A stretch of DNA of 64,000 nucleotides from assembly GCF_015710575.1 (NCBI RefSeq), contig NZ_CP065373.1, forward strand, positions 5,580,001 to 5,644,000, written 5' to 3'. Each line of letters opens with the position of its first letter. The first letter of the stretch is position 1. Position numbers and translations under genes: made by a program. Positions 8,497-17,696 of this stretch are shown here, one piece after another. This DNA is from Mycolicibacterium mengxianglii (GTDB taxonomy: Bacteria; Actinomycetota; Actinomycetes; Mycobacteriales; Mycobacteriaceae). The notes beneath the pieces are model-generated. The model was not told where the DNA came from. It did not search any database and was given only the letters and a program-made list of their open reading frames with translations.

Positions 8497-9525
8497 TCAG
8501 GCCCAGGACTGGCCGGTTGCCTTTACCGCAGCACCGGAGCCCCCACGTCGCACGTTCTCCGGAGTCGTGCCGGTCCACACCCGGAATGCGCGGTAAAACG
8601 AGTTCGGCTCGCTGAAGCCCAGGAGGAACGCGATCTCGGGAACCGACAACGCGGTGTTCTCGAGGTAGTGCCGCGAGAGGTTTGTCCGCGTCTGGTCGAG
8701 GATCTGCTGGAAATTGGTGCCCTCGGCTTCGATTCGGCGTTGCAGCGTCCGCTTGCTCAACGCCAGCTTCTTGGCGATCAGGTCCATTGAGGCCTGGCCG
8801 CTGGGCAGCGCCTCCAGCAGCGCCGCCCGAATGCGCTCGGCGGTGGTCGAAGGTGTGTCGAGATCGCCCAGGCGGCGGCGCAGTTCGGGCTCGAACGCGC
8901 GCCACAGTGGCTCGTTCGAGGTGAGGAACGGTCGAGCCGCGTCAGCGGCCGAAAAGACCACCCGGTGCCGCGGGGCGCGATATACGTGGGCCCCGAGGAA
9001 CTCCTCGTACGGGGCCGGCGTGCCCGGCAGCACGGGGGTGGTGACCTCCGTCGGCTGCAATGCCTCGCGGGTGCCCATCCGGAGCAGCGTCACGCAGAAA
9101 AGCAGTTCCATCATCACCAGGGACGTGGGCGGCGACGGCGACGCCTCGGGCCAGGACAACTCCACCGTGACGGCGTGCTCCGTTTCGACGACGTCGAAGC
9201 GAAACGGCGCGACCAGTTTCTTGTACTGCGATATTCGCCGCGCCGCCACCACGAAGTTCGGGCTGCACAGCGCCGCGAACAACGGCGGGGAGAAGGACTC
9301 GGCACGGACCGCGCGACACAGCCGGACCGGAAACGCCGCATCCCCGGTCTCGGCTCCGATGGCGTTCCAAAGACGGTGATAGTCCTCGGGCGCAAGCCTC
9401 GCCGACGGCTGCTGGAACAGATCCTCCGGAAGCCCGGCGCGTCGCAGCACGTCGCTCGGCGCCACACCCAGATCCTTCAGCAGGGTGCGCCAGGTCGTGT
9501 CGAGCGCGTAGCCGTGCTTGTCCAT
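8497..9525 (-). CDS. AraC-family regulator with arabinose-binding-type N-terminal domain
   Basis: A ~342-residue regulator. The N-terminal ~220 residues resemble the Arabinose_bd domain of OruR/ArgR2-like AraC proteins (TLLKDLGVAPSDVLRRAGLPE ... YHRLWNAIGAETGD). The C-terminal 100 residues carry the double helix-turn-helix (MDLIAKKLALSKRTLQRRIE and SVPEIAFLLGFSEPNSFYRAF, then WTGTTPENVR). ATG 9525 fits the family N-terminus; an in-frame GTG at 9552 would overlap the upstream SDR stop. It lies between two SDR genes on the same strand and probably regulates them or neighbouring lipid/steroid-type metabolism (inference). Confidence 0.88.
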   Translation of the reverse strand: MDKHGYALDTTWRTLLKDLGVAPSDVLRRAGLPEDLFQQPSARLAPEDYHRLWNAIGAETGDAAFPVRLCRAVRAESFSPPLFAALCSPNFVVAARRISQYKKLVAPFRFDVVETEHAVTVELSWPEASPSPPTSLVMMELLFCVTLLRMGTREALQPTEVTTPVLPGTPAPYEEFLGAHVYRAPRHRVVFSAADAARPFLTSNEPLWRAFEPELRRRLGDLDTPSTTAERIRAALLEALPSGQASMDLIAKKLALSKRTLQRRIEAEGTNFQQILDQTRTNLSRHYLENTALSVPEIAFLLGFSEPNSFYRAFRVWTGTTPENVRRGGSGAAVKATGQSWA

Positions 9526-9548
9526 GATCGTGCTATCGCAACACAGGA

Positions 9549-10373
9549 TCACGCACCGAGCCCGAATTGCGCCCGGATACCGGCGAAAAAGGTGGCGTCG
9601 TCGCCCGCGCGTCGGGTCTCGAGTAGTCGCCCCGCGTCTGCGCCGGCGACGTAGCGCAAGGTGTCGGAGTCATCGGTGACTGCGTCATAGACGGCCCTCG
9701 CGATGACGTCGGGCTCCGAGCCTTCCTCTGCCATCGCCGGACCGAGCCCTGCCAGCACTGCGTCGACAACCGGTTGATATTCGGTCATCGTCGGGTCATT
9801 GCTGAAGTCGAAGGAGCGGCCGCCGAAATCGGTTCGGATGCCGCCCGGTTCGATGATCTTCACCCGCACTCCCAACGGTGCCAGTTCGAAGTGGAGTGCC
9901 TCTGATAGTCCTTCGACGGCGAACTTCGTACCGTGGTACAGCGTGCCGAGCGGAAACGTGATCCGTCCGCCCATCGACGACACGTTGACGACGGTGCCGC
10001 TGCGATGGGCGCGGAAGTGCGGCAGCAGTGCCTTCGTCGTCTCCAGCAACCCCAGGACGTTGACGTCGAACTGGCGGCGAATCTTGTCCATCGATGTCGC
10101 CTCGAGCGGGCCGTAGGCGCCGTAGCCGGCGTTGTTCATGAGCACGTCGATGTGGCCGAACCGCGCCAACCCCGCTTGGACGGCCGACTCGATGGATGCC
10201 GCGTCCTGGACGTCCAACCGGGTGACGAGCACGTCGTCGTAGCCGGTGAGCGCCGTCTCGTCATCAGGGGTCCGCATCGTCGCGATGACGTTCCAGCCCT
10301 TTTCGTGGAACAGCTGGGCGCTGGCTCGTCCGAGGCCGCTCGAGCTGCCAGTGATCAGAATGGTGCGTTTCAT
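9549..10373 (-). CDS. SDR-family oxidoreductase
   Basis: A 274-residue classical short-chain dehydrogenase/reductase with full catalytic residues: TGSSSGLGRASA (cofactor), MNNAGYGAYGP, Ser in NVSSMGGRITFP and the YHGTK active site. The C-terminal half (PGGIRTDFGGRSFDF) resembles the many SDRs annotated as putative NADP-dependent carbonyl reductases. ATG 10373 has GAAGGAG seven bases upstream. It is the first gene of an SDR-AraC-SDR string; the substrate is unknown. Confidence 0.9.
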   Translation of the reverse strand: MKRTILITGSSSGLGRASAQLFHEKGWNVIATMRTPDDETALTGYDDVLVTRLDVQDAASIESAVQAGLARFGHIDVLMNNAGYGAYGPLEATSMDKIRRQFDVNVLGLLETTKALLPHFRAHRSGTVVNVSSMGGRITFPLGTLYHGTKFAVEGLSEALHFELAPLGVRVKIIEPGGIRTDFGGRSFDFSNDPTMTEYQPVVDAVLAGLGPAMAEEGSEPDVIARAVYDAVTDDSDTLRYVAGADAGRLLETRRAGDDATFFAGIRAQFGLGA

Positions 10374-10495
10374 GGTGGTACTCCTTCCACCCACCACGTT
10401 ATGAATGATCGCCCGCGCAGTCAGTGGCCGATCGCGCCAAACTTCAATCCGATCGCGCCATGATCAGGTGTGCCCCCGCGACGGGGCGACTCACA

Positions 10496-11152
10496 TCAGC
10501 GTCTCTTGCGCCGCTGGAACTCCCAGGCCCGCTGGGCGGGCAACGACCAGCCGTAGCGAACAGATCCGATTCGTACCGTCGTGGTCACGGCGACACAGAT
10601 GGCAGCGCTGACAGCGACACTGGCACCGAGACCGGTCGCGATCGCCAAGGCGACAGTGCCGGCCGCAGCTGCGATCGCGTACAGAGAACCCACCCGCAGC
10701 ATCGCCACCGGTACGCCGAGGAGGACGTCGCGGATTGCCGAACCACCGACTGCCGCAGCACATCCGACAAATATCGCAGGCAGCATCGGAAGCCCCGCCA
10801 CAAGCGATTTCGTCATCCCGATGGCCGCGTACAGACCGATCGTCAGCGCATCCAGTAGAGCCCACACGAAGTCGAGTCGTGCGATCAGACGCTCGAGGGC
10901 CATCCCAGCGAGAGCGGCAGCCGCCGCGACGGGCAGATACCAGTTGTTGCTGAGCACTGCCGGCGGTACGTCGAGGAGCGTGTCGCGTAGAAAAGCTCCG
11001 CCCAGAGCCGTTGCGGTACCGACCAACCCGACACCGAGCAGGTCCAGGCGGTCGTTGTCGATTCGTGACGTGAAGATGGCGCCACCCACGGCGGCGATTG
11101 CCACCGCTGTCAAGTCTGTCCACAACGGGATGGTGAACTGGGTGACACTCAC
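10496..11152 (-). CDS. TRIC-type cation channel / UPF0126 family membrane protein
   Basis: A 218-residue protein with about seven transmembrane segments and two copies of the UPF0126/TRIC repeat. The repeat signatures are GTATALGGAFLRDTLLDVPP and CAAAVGGSAIRDVLLGVPVA, each the conserved G-G-x-x-R-D turn. Bacterial homologues (YadS/YicG) form trimeric cation channels or have been assigned glycine transport. The start is GTG 11152; the C-terminus is a basic tail. It stands alone between an SDR and the CoA-transferase operon; its physiological role is unknown. Confidence 0.88.
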   Translation of the reverse strand: MSVTQFTIPLWTDLTAVAIAAVGGAIFTSRIDNDRLDLLGVGLVGTATALGGAFLRDTLLDVPPAVLSNNWYLPVAAAAALAGMALERLIARLDFVWALLDALTIGLYAAIGMTKSLVAGLPMLPAIFVGCAAAVGGSAIRDVLLGVPVAMLRVGSLYAIAAAAGTVALAIATGLGASVAVSAAICVAVTTTVRIGSVRYGWSLPAQRAWEFQRRKRR

Positions 11153-11395
11153 TGCGGGCTACTCCATTTCTACGCCGGGGCGCCGCGCACGCGGTGCAGC
11201 GCCGACGCAGTTCAGAATGGCCCAGCCTGCCATTTTGAGCAAAAACCTCAAGCTTTTCGCCGGAGGGCAACGGGATTTCTGCGCCAGTACCGCTGGACCG
11301 CGCTGACGGGCGGGGCCTCGGATGCGGCGATCGTTCTGACGACTGAGCCGTAGACCCGACGCGGACCCCACTTGTGCGCGCCGTCACAGTCGGGT

Positions 11396-11408
11396 TAGTT
11401 TAATTAAA
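11396..11408 (+). promoter_or_regulatory. probable -10 box for a leaderless CoA-transferase operon
   Basis: TAGTTT (11396-11401) matches the mycobacterial -10 form TANNNT, and the ATG of the operon's first gene starts six bases after it. No Shine-Dalgarno sequence precedes the ATG, so transcription probably begins at the start codon itself. A perfect TTTAATTAAA palindrome (11399-11408) overlaps the same place and could be part of an operator. No clear -35 was seen. Confidence 0.45.
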
Positions 11409-12661
11409 TGTTTGATACAACCTCCGCGAGTGAGTCTGGGCCACTCCAGGGTGTGCGCGTGGTGGACGCCGCCACGATCTATGCCGGTCCTATGATCGCC
11501 ACCCTTCTGGGCGACTTCGGCGCCGACGTGATCAAGGTCGAGCACCCACGTGGCGACGGTCTGCGGCAGTGGGAGTGGCGCAAGGACGGCGAGTCGCTGT
11601 GGTGGGCAGTGGTCGGCAGGAACAAGCGCGACATCAGCCTGGCACTATCCGACCCCCGGGGCGCAGAGGTGATGCGCCGCCTCTTGACCGAGGCAGATGT
11701 GTTCATCGAGAACTTCCGGCCGGGCACCTTGGAGAAGTGGGGTCTGGATCCCAAGGACCTGCTCGCGGCAAACCCGCGCTTGGTTGTGGTGCGGGTCTCG
11801 GGGTTCGGGCAGACCGGTCCCTATAGTTCCCGCCCGGGTTTCGGCACCATCGCCGAGGCAATGTCGGGTTTCGCCGACACCAACGGTGCCGCCGACGGCC
11901 CACCGGTGCTTCCGCAATGGCCGCTGGCTGACGGGGTCACCTCGCTGGCGGGAGCGTTCGCCACGATGGTCGCCCTGCGCCATGCCGAAGCCACAGGTGA
12001 AGGCCAGGTCGTTGACCTCTCCATCTACGAGCCGTTGTTCTGGATTCTCGGAGCTCAGACGTCGGCTTACGACCAACTAGGCACACTGCCGATGCGTCAA
12101 GGCAGCCGAACAGGTTTCAACGTCCCCCGCGAGTGTTTCCAGACACGCGACGGGCGCTGGATCGCGTTGTCGGGTGCAACCACCTCAACCGCGCAGCGCA
12201 TCATGCGGGCGGTCGATCGGGCGGACCTGGCCGAGGCAGAATGGTTCACCGACATATCCGGCCGGATCGCGCACCGGGACGAAATCGACGAAGCGATCGC
12301 GAGCTGGGTCGGACAACGCGACAACGCCGACGTATTGGCGATGTTCGACGCGGTGGGCGCAACCGCCGGCCCCGTGTACAGCGCGGCCGATATCGCCGCC
12401 GACCCCCACTTCGCCGAGCGCGGCAGTGTCGTCACCGTCGAGCACCCCACTCTCGGGGAGCTGCGGATGCAGGGCTTGATCGCACAATTGTCGCGGACAC
12501 CCGGACGTATCCGTAGCCCCGGACCCGCGCTGGGCGAACACAACGACGACATCTTGCGTGACGAATTGGCTTACCCAGAAGGCGTTTTGGACGAATTGAC
12601 CGAGGCCGGCGTCATTGGCCCCACCCTCCAACCCATCCCTACACACCAAGGAAAATCATGA
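11408..12661 (+). CDS. CaiB/BaiF (class III) CoA-transferase
   Basis: A 417-residue family III CoA-transferase, which moves CoA between acyl groups in the cytosol. Visible signatures are GVRVVDAATIYAGPMIATLLGDFGADVIKVE, RNKRDISLALSDPRG, ENFRPGTLEKWGL, and the segment GEGQVVDLSIYEP, where the catalytic aspartate of the family lies. Length is normal. It is the first gene of an eight-gene run with four-base overlaps and probably activates the operon's carboxylate substrate as its CoA thioester, using succinyl-CoA or another donor (inference). The start appears leaderless. Confidence 0.9.
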   Translation: MFDTTSASESGPLQGVRVVDAATIYAGPMIATLLGDFGADVIKVEHPRGDGLRQWEWRKDGESLWWAVVGRNKRDISLALSDPRGAEVMRRLLTEADVFIENFRPGTLEKWGLDPKDLLAANPRLVVVRVSGFGQTGPYSSRPGFGTIAEAMSGFADTNGAADGPPVLPQWPLADGVTSLAGAFATMVALRHAEATGEGQVVDLSIYEPLFWILGAQTSAYDQLGTLPMRQGSRTGFNVPRECFQTRDGRWIALSGATTSTAQRIMRAVDRADLAEAEWFTDISGRIAHRDEIDEAIASWVGQRDNADVLAMFDAVGATAGPVYSAADIAADPHFAERGSVVTVEHPTLGELRMQGLIAQLSRTPGRIRSPGPALGEHNDDILRDELAYPEGVLDELTEAGVIGPTLQPIPTHQGKS

Positions 12662-14022
12662 CCCCCACCACGGCGACGACGGCGCCCAACGAGCGATTGG
12701 TCAGGCGCGTAGCGCTTGCCAGCGGCATCGGTTCGATGCTCGAGTTCTACGACTTCTATCTGTACGGGGCACTGTCGGCGACTATCTTTGGCACGCTGTT
12801 CTTCCACAGCGAAGACCCGGCCGTCGGCACCCTACTTGCGCTGGCGACCTTCGGTGTCGGGTTCGTGGCCCGACCGATCGGCGGCATCATCGCCGGGCAC
12901 TTCGGGGACAAGGTCGGACGCAAGAGCGTGCTGATCGCCACCCTCGCGCTGATGGGCATCTCGACCGTCGGCATCGGGCTGTTGCCGACCTACGAAACAA
13001 TCGGCACGGCCGCACCCATCCTGCTCGTCACGCTGCGCGTCCTGCAGGGGCTCGCGCACGGCGGCGAGTGGGGCGGCGCGTCGATCATGACCATCGAGCA
13101 TGCTCCGGAAGGCCGTCGCGGTTTTTATGGCGCCTGCCCGCAGATGGGTATCTACGCCGGGCTGGTGCTGGCCAGCCTGGTGCTGGGCGGATTCATGCTG
13201 CTCCCGGAGGATCAGTTCAACAGCTGGGGCTGGCGGATCCCGTTCATCCTGGGCGCGGTGCTGATGCTGGTCGGGCTCTGGCTGCGGCGGGCCATCACCG
13301 AGTCGCCTGAGTTCGCGGCCGCGGTGGCCGCCCGGGCGATCGAACCCGAGCAAGAAAAGAAGCGCATCCCACTGGTGGAAGCATTCCGCACCGGCGGGCG
13401 CGGCATCTTCGTCACCTTCGCCGCAAAAGCAGCGGAAACCTGCACCTTCTACCTGATCACCGTCTTCGCACTGACCTTGGCCAAAAGCGGAGCAGGGCAG
13501 TCGACTGCGCGTACCGGCATCCTGGTTGCGGCGGCTGTCGCCATCGTGACCATCGGGGTGTTCGGCGTCCTGGCCGACCGGATCGGCACGCGGAACGTGT
13601 ACATGGCCGGTGCCGGCTTCATGGTGCTGTTCGCGTTCCCGTTCTTCTGGCTCGCCGGCTCCAGCTCGCCATGGATGCTGTTGCTGGCGTTGATCATCGG
13701 TCTGGCCGTCGGTCACTCGCTCATGTACGCCGCCCAGGCCAGCTACTTCTCGGCTCTGTTCGACACCACCGTCCGGTTCACCGGTGCATCGCTGGGCTAT
13801 CAGCTCGGTGCCGCCATCGTCGGTGGCTTCACTCCACTGATTGCCGCGTCGCTGCTGCTCCGTAGCGATGGCGCGACGTGGCCGATTGCGCTCTACATCT
13901 CCGGCGTGTGCGTGCTCAGCCTGCTCGTCATGGCGATCTGGGGGAAAGTCCGCGCCAGTGAGCCGGTCGTCGTCCCCAACAGTCCAGCGGCCCCCAACAG
14001 TCCAGCGGAGGTGCAGAAATGA
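12658..14022 (+). CDS. MFS transporter, metabolite:H+ symporter (MHS) type
   Basis: A 454-residue 12-helix transporter of the MHS subfamily (shikimate/citrate/proline-betaine permease type). Diagnostic motifs are GSMLEFYDFYLYG, ATFGVGFVARPIGGIIAGHFGDKVGRK and RVLQGLAHGGEWGGA. The C-terminus holds an imperfect duplication (PNSPA-APNSPA). Overlaps of four bases with both neighbours place it in the operon; it is the likely importer of the carboxylate that the CoA-transferase activates. The specific substrate is not deducible. Confidence 0.9.
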   Translation: MTPTTATTAPNERLVRRVALASGIGSMLEFYDFYLYGALSATIFGTLFFHSEDPAVGTLLALATFGVGFVARPIGGIIAGHFGDKVGRKSVLIATLALMGISTVGIGLLPTYETIGTAAPILLVTLRVLQGLAHGGEWGGASIMTIEHAPEGRRGFYGACPQMGIYAGLVLASLVLGGFMLLPEDQFNSWGWRIPFILGAVLMLVGLWLRRAITESPEFAAAVAARAIEPEQEKKRIPLVEAFRTGGRGIFVTFAAKAAETCTFYLITVFALTLAKSGAGQSTARTGILVAAAVAIVTIGVFGVLADRIGTRNVYMAGAGFMVLFAFPFFWLAGSSSPWMLLLALIIGLAVGHSLMYAAQASYFSALFDTTVRFTGASLGYQLGAAIVGGFTPLIAASLLLRSDGATWPIALYISGVCVLSLLVMAIWGKVRASEPVVVPNSPAAPNSPAEVQK

Positions 14023-15148
14023 AAGCGACATCATTGCCCGAGTACACCCGGGCGGCCGTCGTCCGCGGATTCGGTGAACCGCTGAAGCTCGAGGAGGTGG
14101 CCGTCCCACAAACCGTGGAGGCGGGCGGACTGCTCGTGGAGATCGTGGCCTGCTCGCTCTGCGGGACCGACGTGCACTGCTGGGAGGGCACACTGGCCAT
14201 CCCGGTGGAGCTGCCGTTGATCCTCGGTCACGAGATGGTCGGTCGGATCATCGCGATCGGGGACGGCGCCGATGTCGACTCGGCCGGCCAGCCTCTGCAG
14301 ATCGGTGACCGCATCCTGTGGACGCACGCCGTCTGCGGACGCTGCGTCATGTGCGCCAGGAAGCGTCCGACGCTGTGCCGCAAAAAGATCCCGTACGGGC
14401 AAGCCACCATGGACCAGTGGCCCAACCTGCTCGGCGGGCTGGCCCAGCACTCCTACGTGCTGCCGGGGTCGGGCCGACTCCGGGTGCCCGACGGCGTTCC
14501 CGACGACCTCGCCAGCATGGCCAGTTGCGCATTGCGTTCGGTGGTCAACGCGGTCGAGCAAGCGGGCCGGGTGGGACCCGAACACACCGTCGTCGTTCAG
14601 GGGGCCGGGCCCCTCGGCATCCTCGCCACGGGATTGTTCGCCCAGGGGGGCGCCGGCCGGGTCATCACCGTGGGTGCCCCCGACGCACGCCTGGAGATCG
14701 CAACCGAATTCGGTGCTGACGAGGTGATATCCCTCGCCGCCCATCCAGATCCAAGCGATCGCCTCGCGATGATCAGGGACGCCACCGGCGGACTCGGCGC
14801 CGATCTGGTCGCCGAGTTCTCCGGCCATCCCGCCGCATTCGCCGAGGGCGTGGAGATGGCCGGGCCGGATGCGCGTTACCTGGTGGTCGGTCAACTCGGG
14901 CGGGCACCACCGCCGTCGCGCCGGGGACCATCACGAAAAAGAACCTCAACGTCATCGGGTCCTTCTCCGGTGACCTCTCGCACTACCGCACGGCCCTCAC
15001 CATCCTGGAACGCTACGCGGATCGGCTACCGTTCGACCGCCTGATCAGCGGCCGCTATCCGCTCGCCGATGTCGATTCGGTGATGAAACGGATGCAGAGC
15101 TTTCAGGAAATCAAACCCGTTCTACTGCCGCAGGAGGCCCAGTCATGA
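14019..15148 (+). pseudogene. zinc-dependent MDR alcohol dehydrogenase interrupted by a single-base deletion
   Basis: A medium-chain zinc alcohol dehydrogenase. Catalytic zinc ligands are in CSLCGTDVHCWEG and LGHEMVG, the structural zinc cysteines in CGRCVMCARKRPTLC, and the Rossmann motif in VVQGAGPLGILATG. After YLVVGQLG (near 14898) the frame turns into Arg/Ser/Pro nonsense ending at 15044. One missing base there restores AGTTAVAPGTITKKNLNVIG through to a TGA at 15146-15148, giving ~376 residues, the normal length. That restored stop overlaps the next gene's ATG by four bases, the operon's rule, so the downstream frame is clearly the native one. It is either a sequencing deletion in the GGG run or a recent mutation. 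Confidence 0.85.
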
Positions 15149-16680
15149 CCGCCACAACGAGCCGTCCTACCGACATCAGCGTGCTGGCGGAGCCCGCTGC
15201 CAGCTCGGACGTCGCCGACCTCTCCATCTTCGTCGCCGGATCGCCGACCGCCGCTGCCGACGGGGCGACCTTCGATTCCTACGAACCGCGCTCAGGGCGG
15301 GTGTGGGCGAAGCTGCCCCGATCAGGCGCCGAGGACGTCGACCGGGCCGTTCGGGCGGCGCGTGCTGCCTTCGAGGGGCCATGGGCCACGGTTTCGGCCG
15401 CCGACCGCGGCCGCTTCCTGATGAAGATCGCGGCAGTCGTGGACCGGCATCGCGACCAGCTCACCATCATCGAATCGCGCGACAACGGTAAGCCGGTACG
15501 CGAGGTCAGGGCCGAGATCGACGCGGTAGTACGCTATTTCGAGTACTTCGCCGGCGTGTGCCAGACCACCCTCGGCGAGACCCATCCGCAGGCGGCCAGC
15601 GCCTTCAGCTACACCCGCCGCGAGCCGGTCGGCGTCGTCGGCGCGATCGTGCCCTGGAACTCACCGCTGCTCATGCTGGCCTGGAAACTCTCCCCCGCGC
15701 TGGCGGGCGGCAACACCATCATCCTCAAACCGGCTGAGGAGACGTCTGTCTCAGCGGTGGTGTTCGCAGAGCTCATTGCCGAGGTGGGGCTGCCCGACGG
15801 CGTGTTCAACGTGGTCACTGGAGTCGGTGAGGAGGCCGGCGCCGCACTGGTCGCCCACCCGGATGTCGACAAGATCGCCTTCACCGGCTCGACCGAAGTG
15901 GGCAAGCAGATCGCCGCCACCGCGGCCAGCGACCTCAAGCTCGTCACCTTCGAGCTCGGCGGCAAGTCCCCCACCGTGATCTTCGCCGACGCCGACCTCG
16001 ACGCCGCGGTGCACCGCACGGCCTACGGCATCTTCTCCGCTGCCGGCCAGACATGTCAGGCGGCGTCGCGAATCTTCGTGCAGGACAGCATCCATGACGA
16101 ATTCCTGGATCGATTCGCGTCGTTGGCACGTCGCATCCGCGTCGGCGACCCCCTGTCCGAACGAACCCAGATGGGCGCCCAGATCTCCGCTCAGCACCGG
16201 GAGCGGATCGCCGGGTACGTTGCCAGCGGCACCCAAGAGGGCGCCCAACTGGTCTGCGGCGGAACCCGTCCCACCGAGCCGCTACTGGCGGACGGCTACT
16301 ACTACTCGCCGACGATCCTCGACGGCGTCAACCGCGATATGAAGATGATCCGCGAGGAGATCTTCGGACCGGTGACCGGAGTCATGACCTTCACCGACGA
16401 AGCCGACGCCGTCGCCAAGGCCAACGACACCGAGTACGGCCTGGCCGGATCGGTGTGGACGCGAGACGTGACCCGCGCCCACCGCGTCGCGGCCGGTATC
16501 GCGGCCGGCCTGATCTGGGTCAACACCACCCGCACGATCAACCACCTCGTTCCCTTCGGTGGGTACAAGCAGTCCGGATACGGACGCGAGGGCGGCCAGG
16601 CCGTGATGGAGCACTACACCCGGATCAAGTCCGTGTGGGTCGACCTGCAGGACGACCTGCCGAACTGGTACGCCGACTGA
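15145..16680 (+). CDS. aldehyde dehydrogenase
   Basis: A 511-residue NAD(P)-dependent aldehyde dehydrogenase of normal length. Motifs in order are VGAIVPWNSPLLMLAWK (cofactor), FTGSTEVGKQIA, the catalytic Glu in FELGGKSP, the catalytic Cys in AAGQTCQAASRIFVQ, and EEIFGPVTGVM. ATG 15145 has AGGAGG seven bases upstream and overlaps the ADH stop. With the preceding ADH it would convert a primary alcohol to a carboxylate, perhaps the step before CoA transfer (inference). The substrate is unknown. Confidence 0.93.
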   Translation: MTATTSRPTDISVLAEPAASSDVADLSIFVAGSPTAAADGATFDSYEPRSGRVWAKLPRSGAEDVDRAVRAARAAFEGPWATVSAADRGRFLMKIAAVVDRHRDQLTIIESRDNGKPVREVRAEIDAVVRYFEYFAGVCQTTLGETHPQAASAFSYTRREPVGVVGAIVPWNSPLLMLAWKLSPALAGGNTIILKPAEETSVSAVVFAELIAEVGLPDGVFNVVTGVGEEAGAALVAHPDVDKIAFTGSTEVGKQIAATAASDLKLVTFELGGKSPTVIFADADLDAAVHRTAYGIFSAAGQTCQAASRIFVQDSIHDEFLDRFASLARRIRVGDPLSERTQMGAQISAQHRERIAGYVASGTQEGAQLVCGGTRPTEPLLADGYYYSPTILDGVNRDMKMIREEIFGPVTGVMTFTDEADAVAKANDTEYGLAGSVWTRDVTRAHRVAAGIAAGLIWVNTTRTINHLVPFGGYKQSGYGREGGQAVMEHYTRIKSVWVDLQDDLPNWYAD

Positions 16681-17696
16681 TGGGCCAACCCACCGTCATC
16701 ATCTCGCCGGACAGCCTCAAGGGCTGCATGCCGGCAGCTGACGCGGCCGCGGCGATCGCCGCAGGTATCACCGCGACCCGCCCCGAGGTCGCCGTCAGGA
16801 CCGTGCCGCTGTCCGACGGCGGCGAGGGCCTGGTCGACGTGCTCCGACATCGGCTCGGCGGCGAACTGCGCTACGTCACCGTCGCCGACCCACTAGGGCG
16901 TCCGACCTCGGCGCACTACCTCGTCCTCCCGGACGGTCGCGCCGTCACCGAAAGTGCCCAGGCCATCGGGCTCACCTTGCTCACCGCCGAGGAACTGAAC
17001 CCGTTCGTGGCATCGAGCCGCGGCCTCGGCGAGCTGGTCGCACACATCGGCGCCGACCCCGATGTTCGGGAACTCGTCCTGGGCGTCGGTGGGGTGGCGA
17101 CCGTGGACGGCGGCGTGGGAATGCGCGACGTGCTGGCGGGGCTGCCCATCCCCGTTCGGGTCGCCTCCGACGTTCGCAATCCGCTACTCGGAGAACGCGG
17201 CGCCGCAGCGGTATTCGGCCCGCAGAAGGGTGCGTCCCCCACCGATGTGGTGGAGCTGGAGCGGCGGCTGGCCGGGCTCGGGCACCCGGTGGCGATCGCC
17301 GATCATCCCGGCGCCGGGGCAGCGGGTGGGATCGGCGCCATGCTGCTCGCGATGGGTGCCACCATCGAGTCCGGCATCGAACTCGTACTGTCGCTGACAG
17401 ATTGGCGGGAAGCCGCCGAATCGGCGAACCTGGCGGTCACCGGCGAGGGCACCGTGGATCTGTCCTCAACCGAGGGCAAGGTCGTCTCCGGTGTGATCGC
17501 CGCCGCCGGTTCCCGACTTCCGGTGGTGGTGTTCGGCGGACGCGTCCATCCCGACGGCGCCGCGGCGCTGCGTGGACTGGGGGCTGTCGACGTGCGACCC
17601 CTCAGCGGCAGCATCTCCGATGCCGCAACCGACCTGTACGCGTTGGGCGCTTACCTGGCGTCCCAATTGGATTCGTGGAATCGAGCATCCGTATGA
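16680..17696 (+). CDS. glxK: glycerate kinase
   Basis: A 338-residue glycerate kinase of the GlxK/GarK family, phosphorylating D-glycerate to a phosphoglycerate (2-phosphoglycerate in most members). Signatures are SPDSLKGCMPAADAAAAIAA, TVPLSDGGEGLVD, GVGGVATVDGGVGM and LAVTGEGTVDLSSTEGK. The ATG shares a base with the ALDH stop (TGATG), and its own stop overlaps the CitE-like gene. In this operon it probably salvages glycerate made by the downstream 2-hydroxyacid dehydrogenase from hydroxypyruvate, or from glyoxylate through tartronate semialdehyde made elsewhere (inference). Confidence 0.92.
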   Translation: MGQPTVIISPDSLKGCMPAADAAAAIAAGITATRPEVAVRTVPLSDGGEGLVDVLRHRLGGELRYVTVADPLGRPTSAHYLVLPDGRAVTESAQAIGLTLLTAEELNPFVASSRGLGELVAHIGADPDVRELVLGVGGVATVDGGVGMRDVLAGLPIPVRVASDVRNPLLGERGAAAVFGPQKGASPTDVVELERRLAGLGHPVAIADHPGAGAAGGIGAMLLAMGATIESGIELVLSLTDWREAAESANLAVTGEGTVDLSSTEGKVVSGVIAAAGSRLPVVVFGGRVHPDGAAALRGLGAVDVRPLSGSISDAATDLYALGAYLASQLDSWNRASV

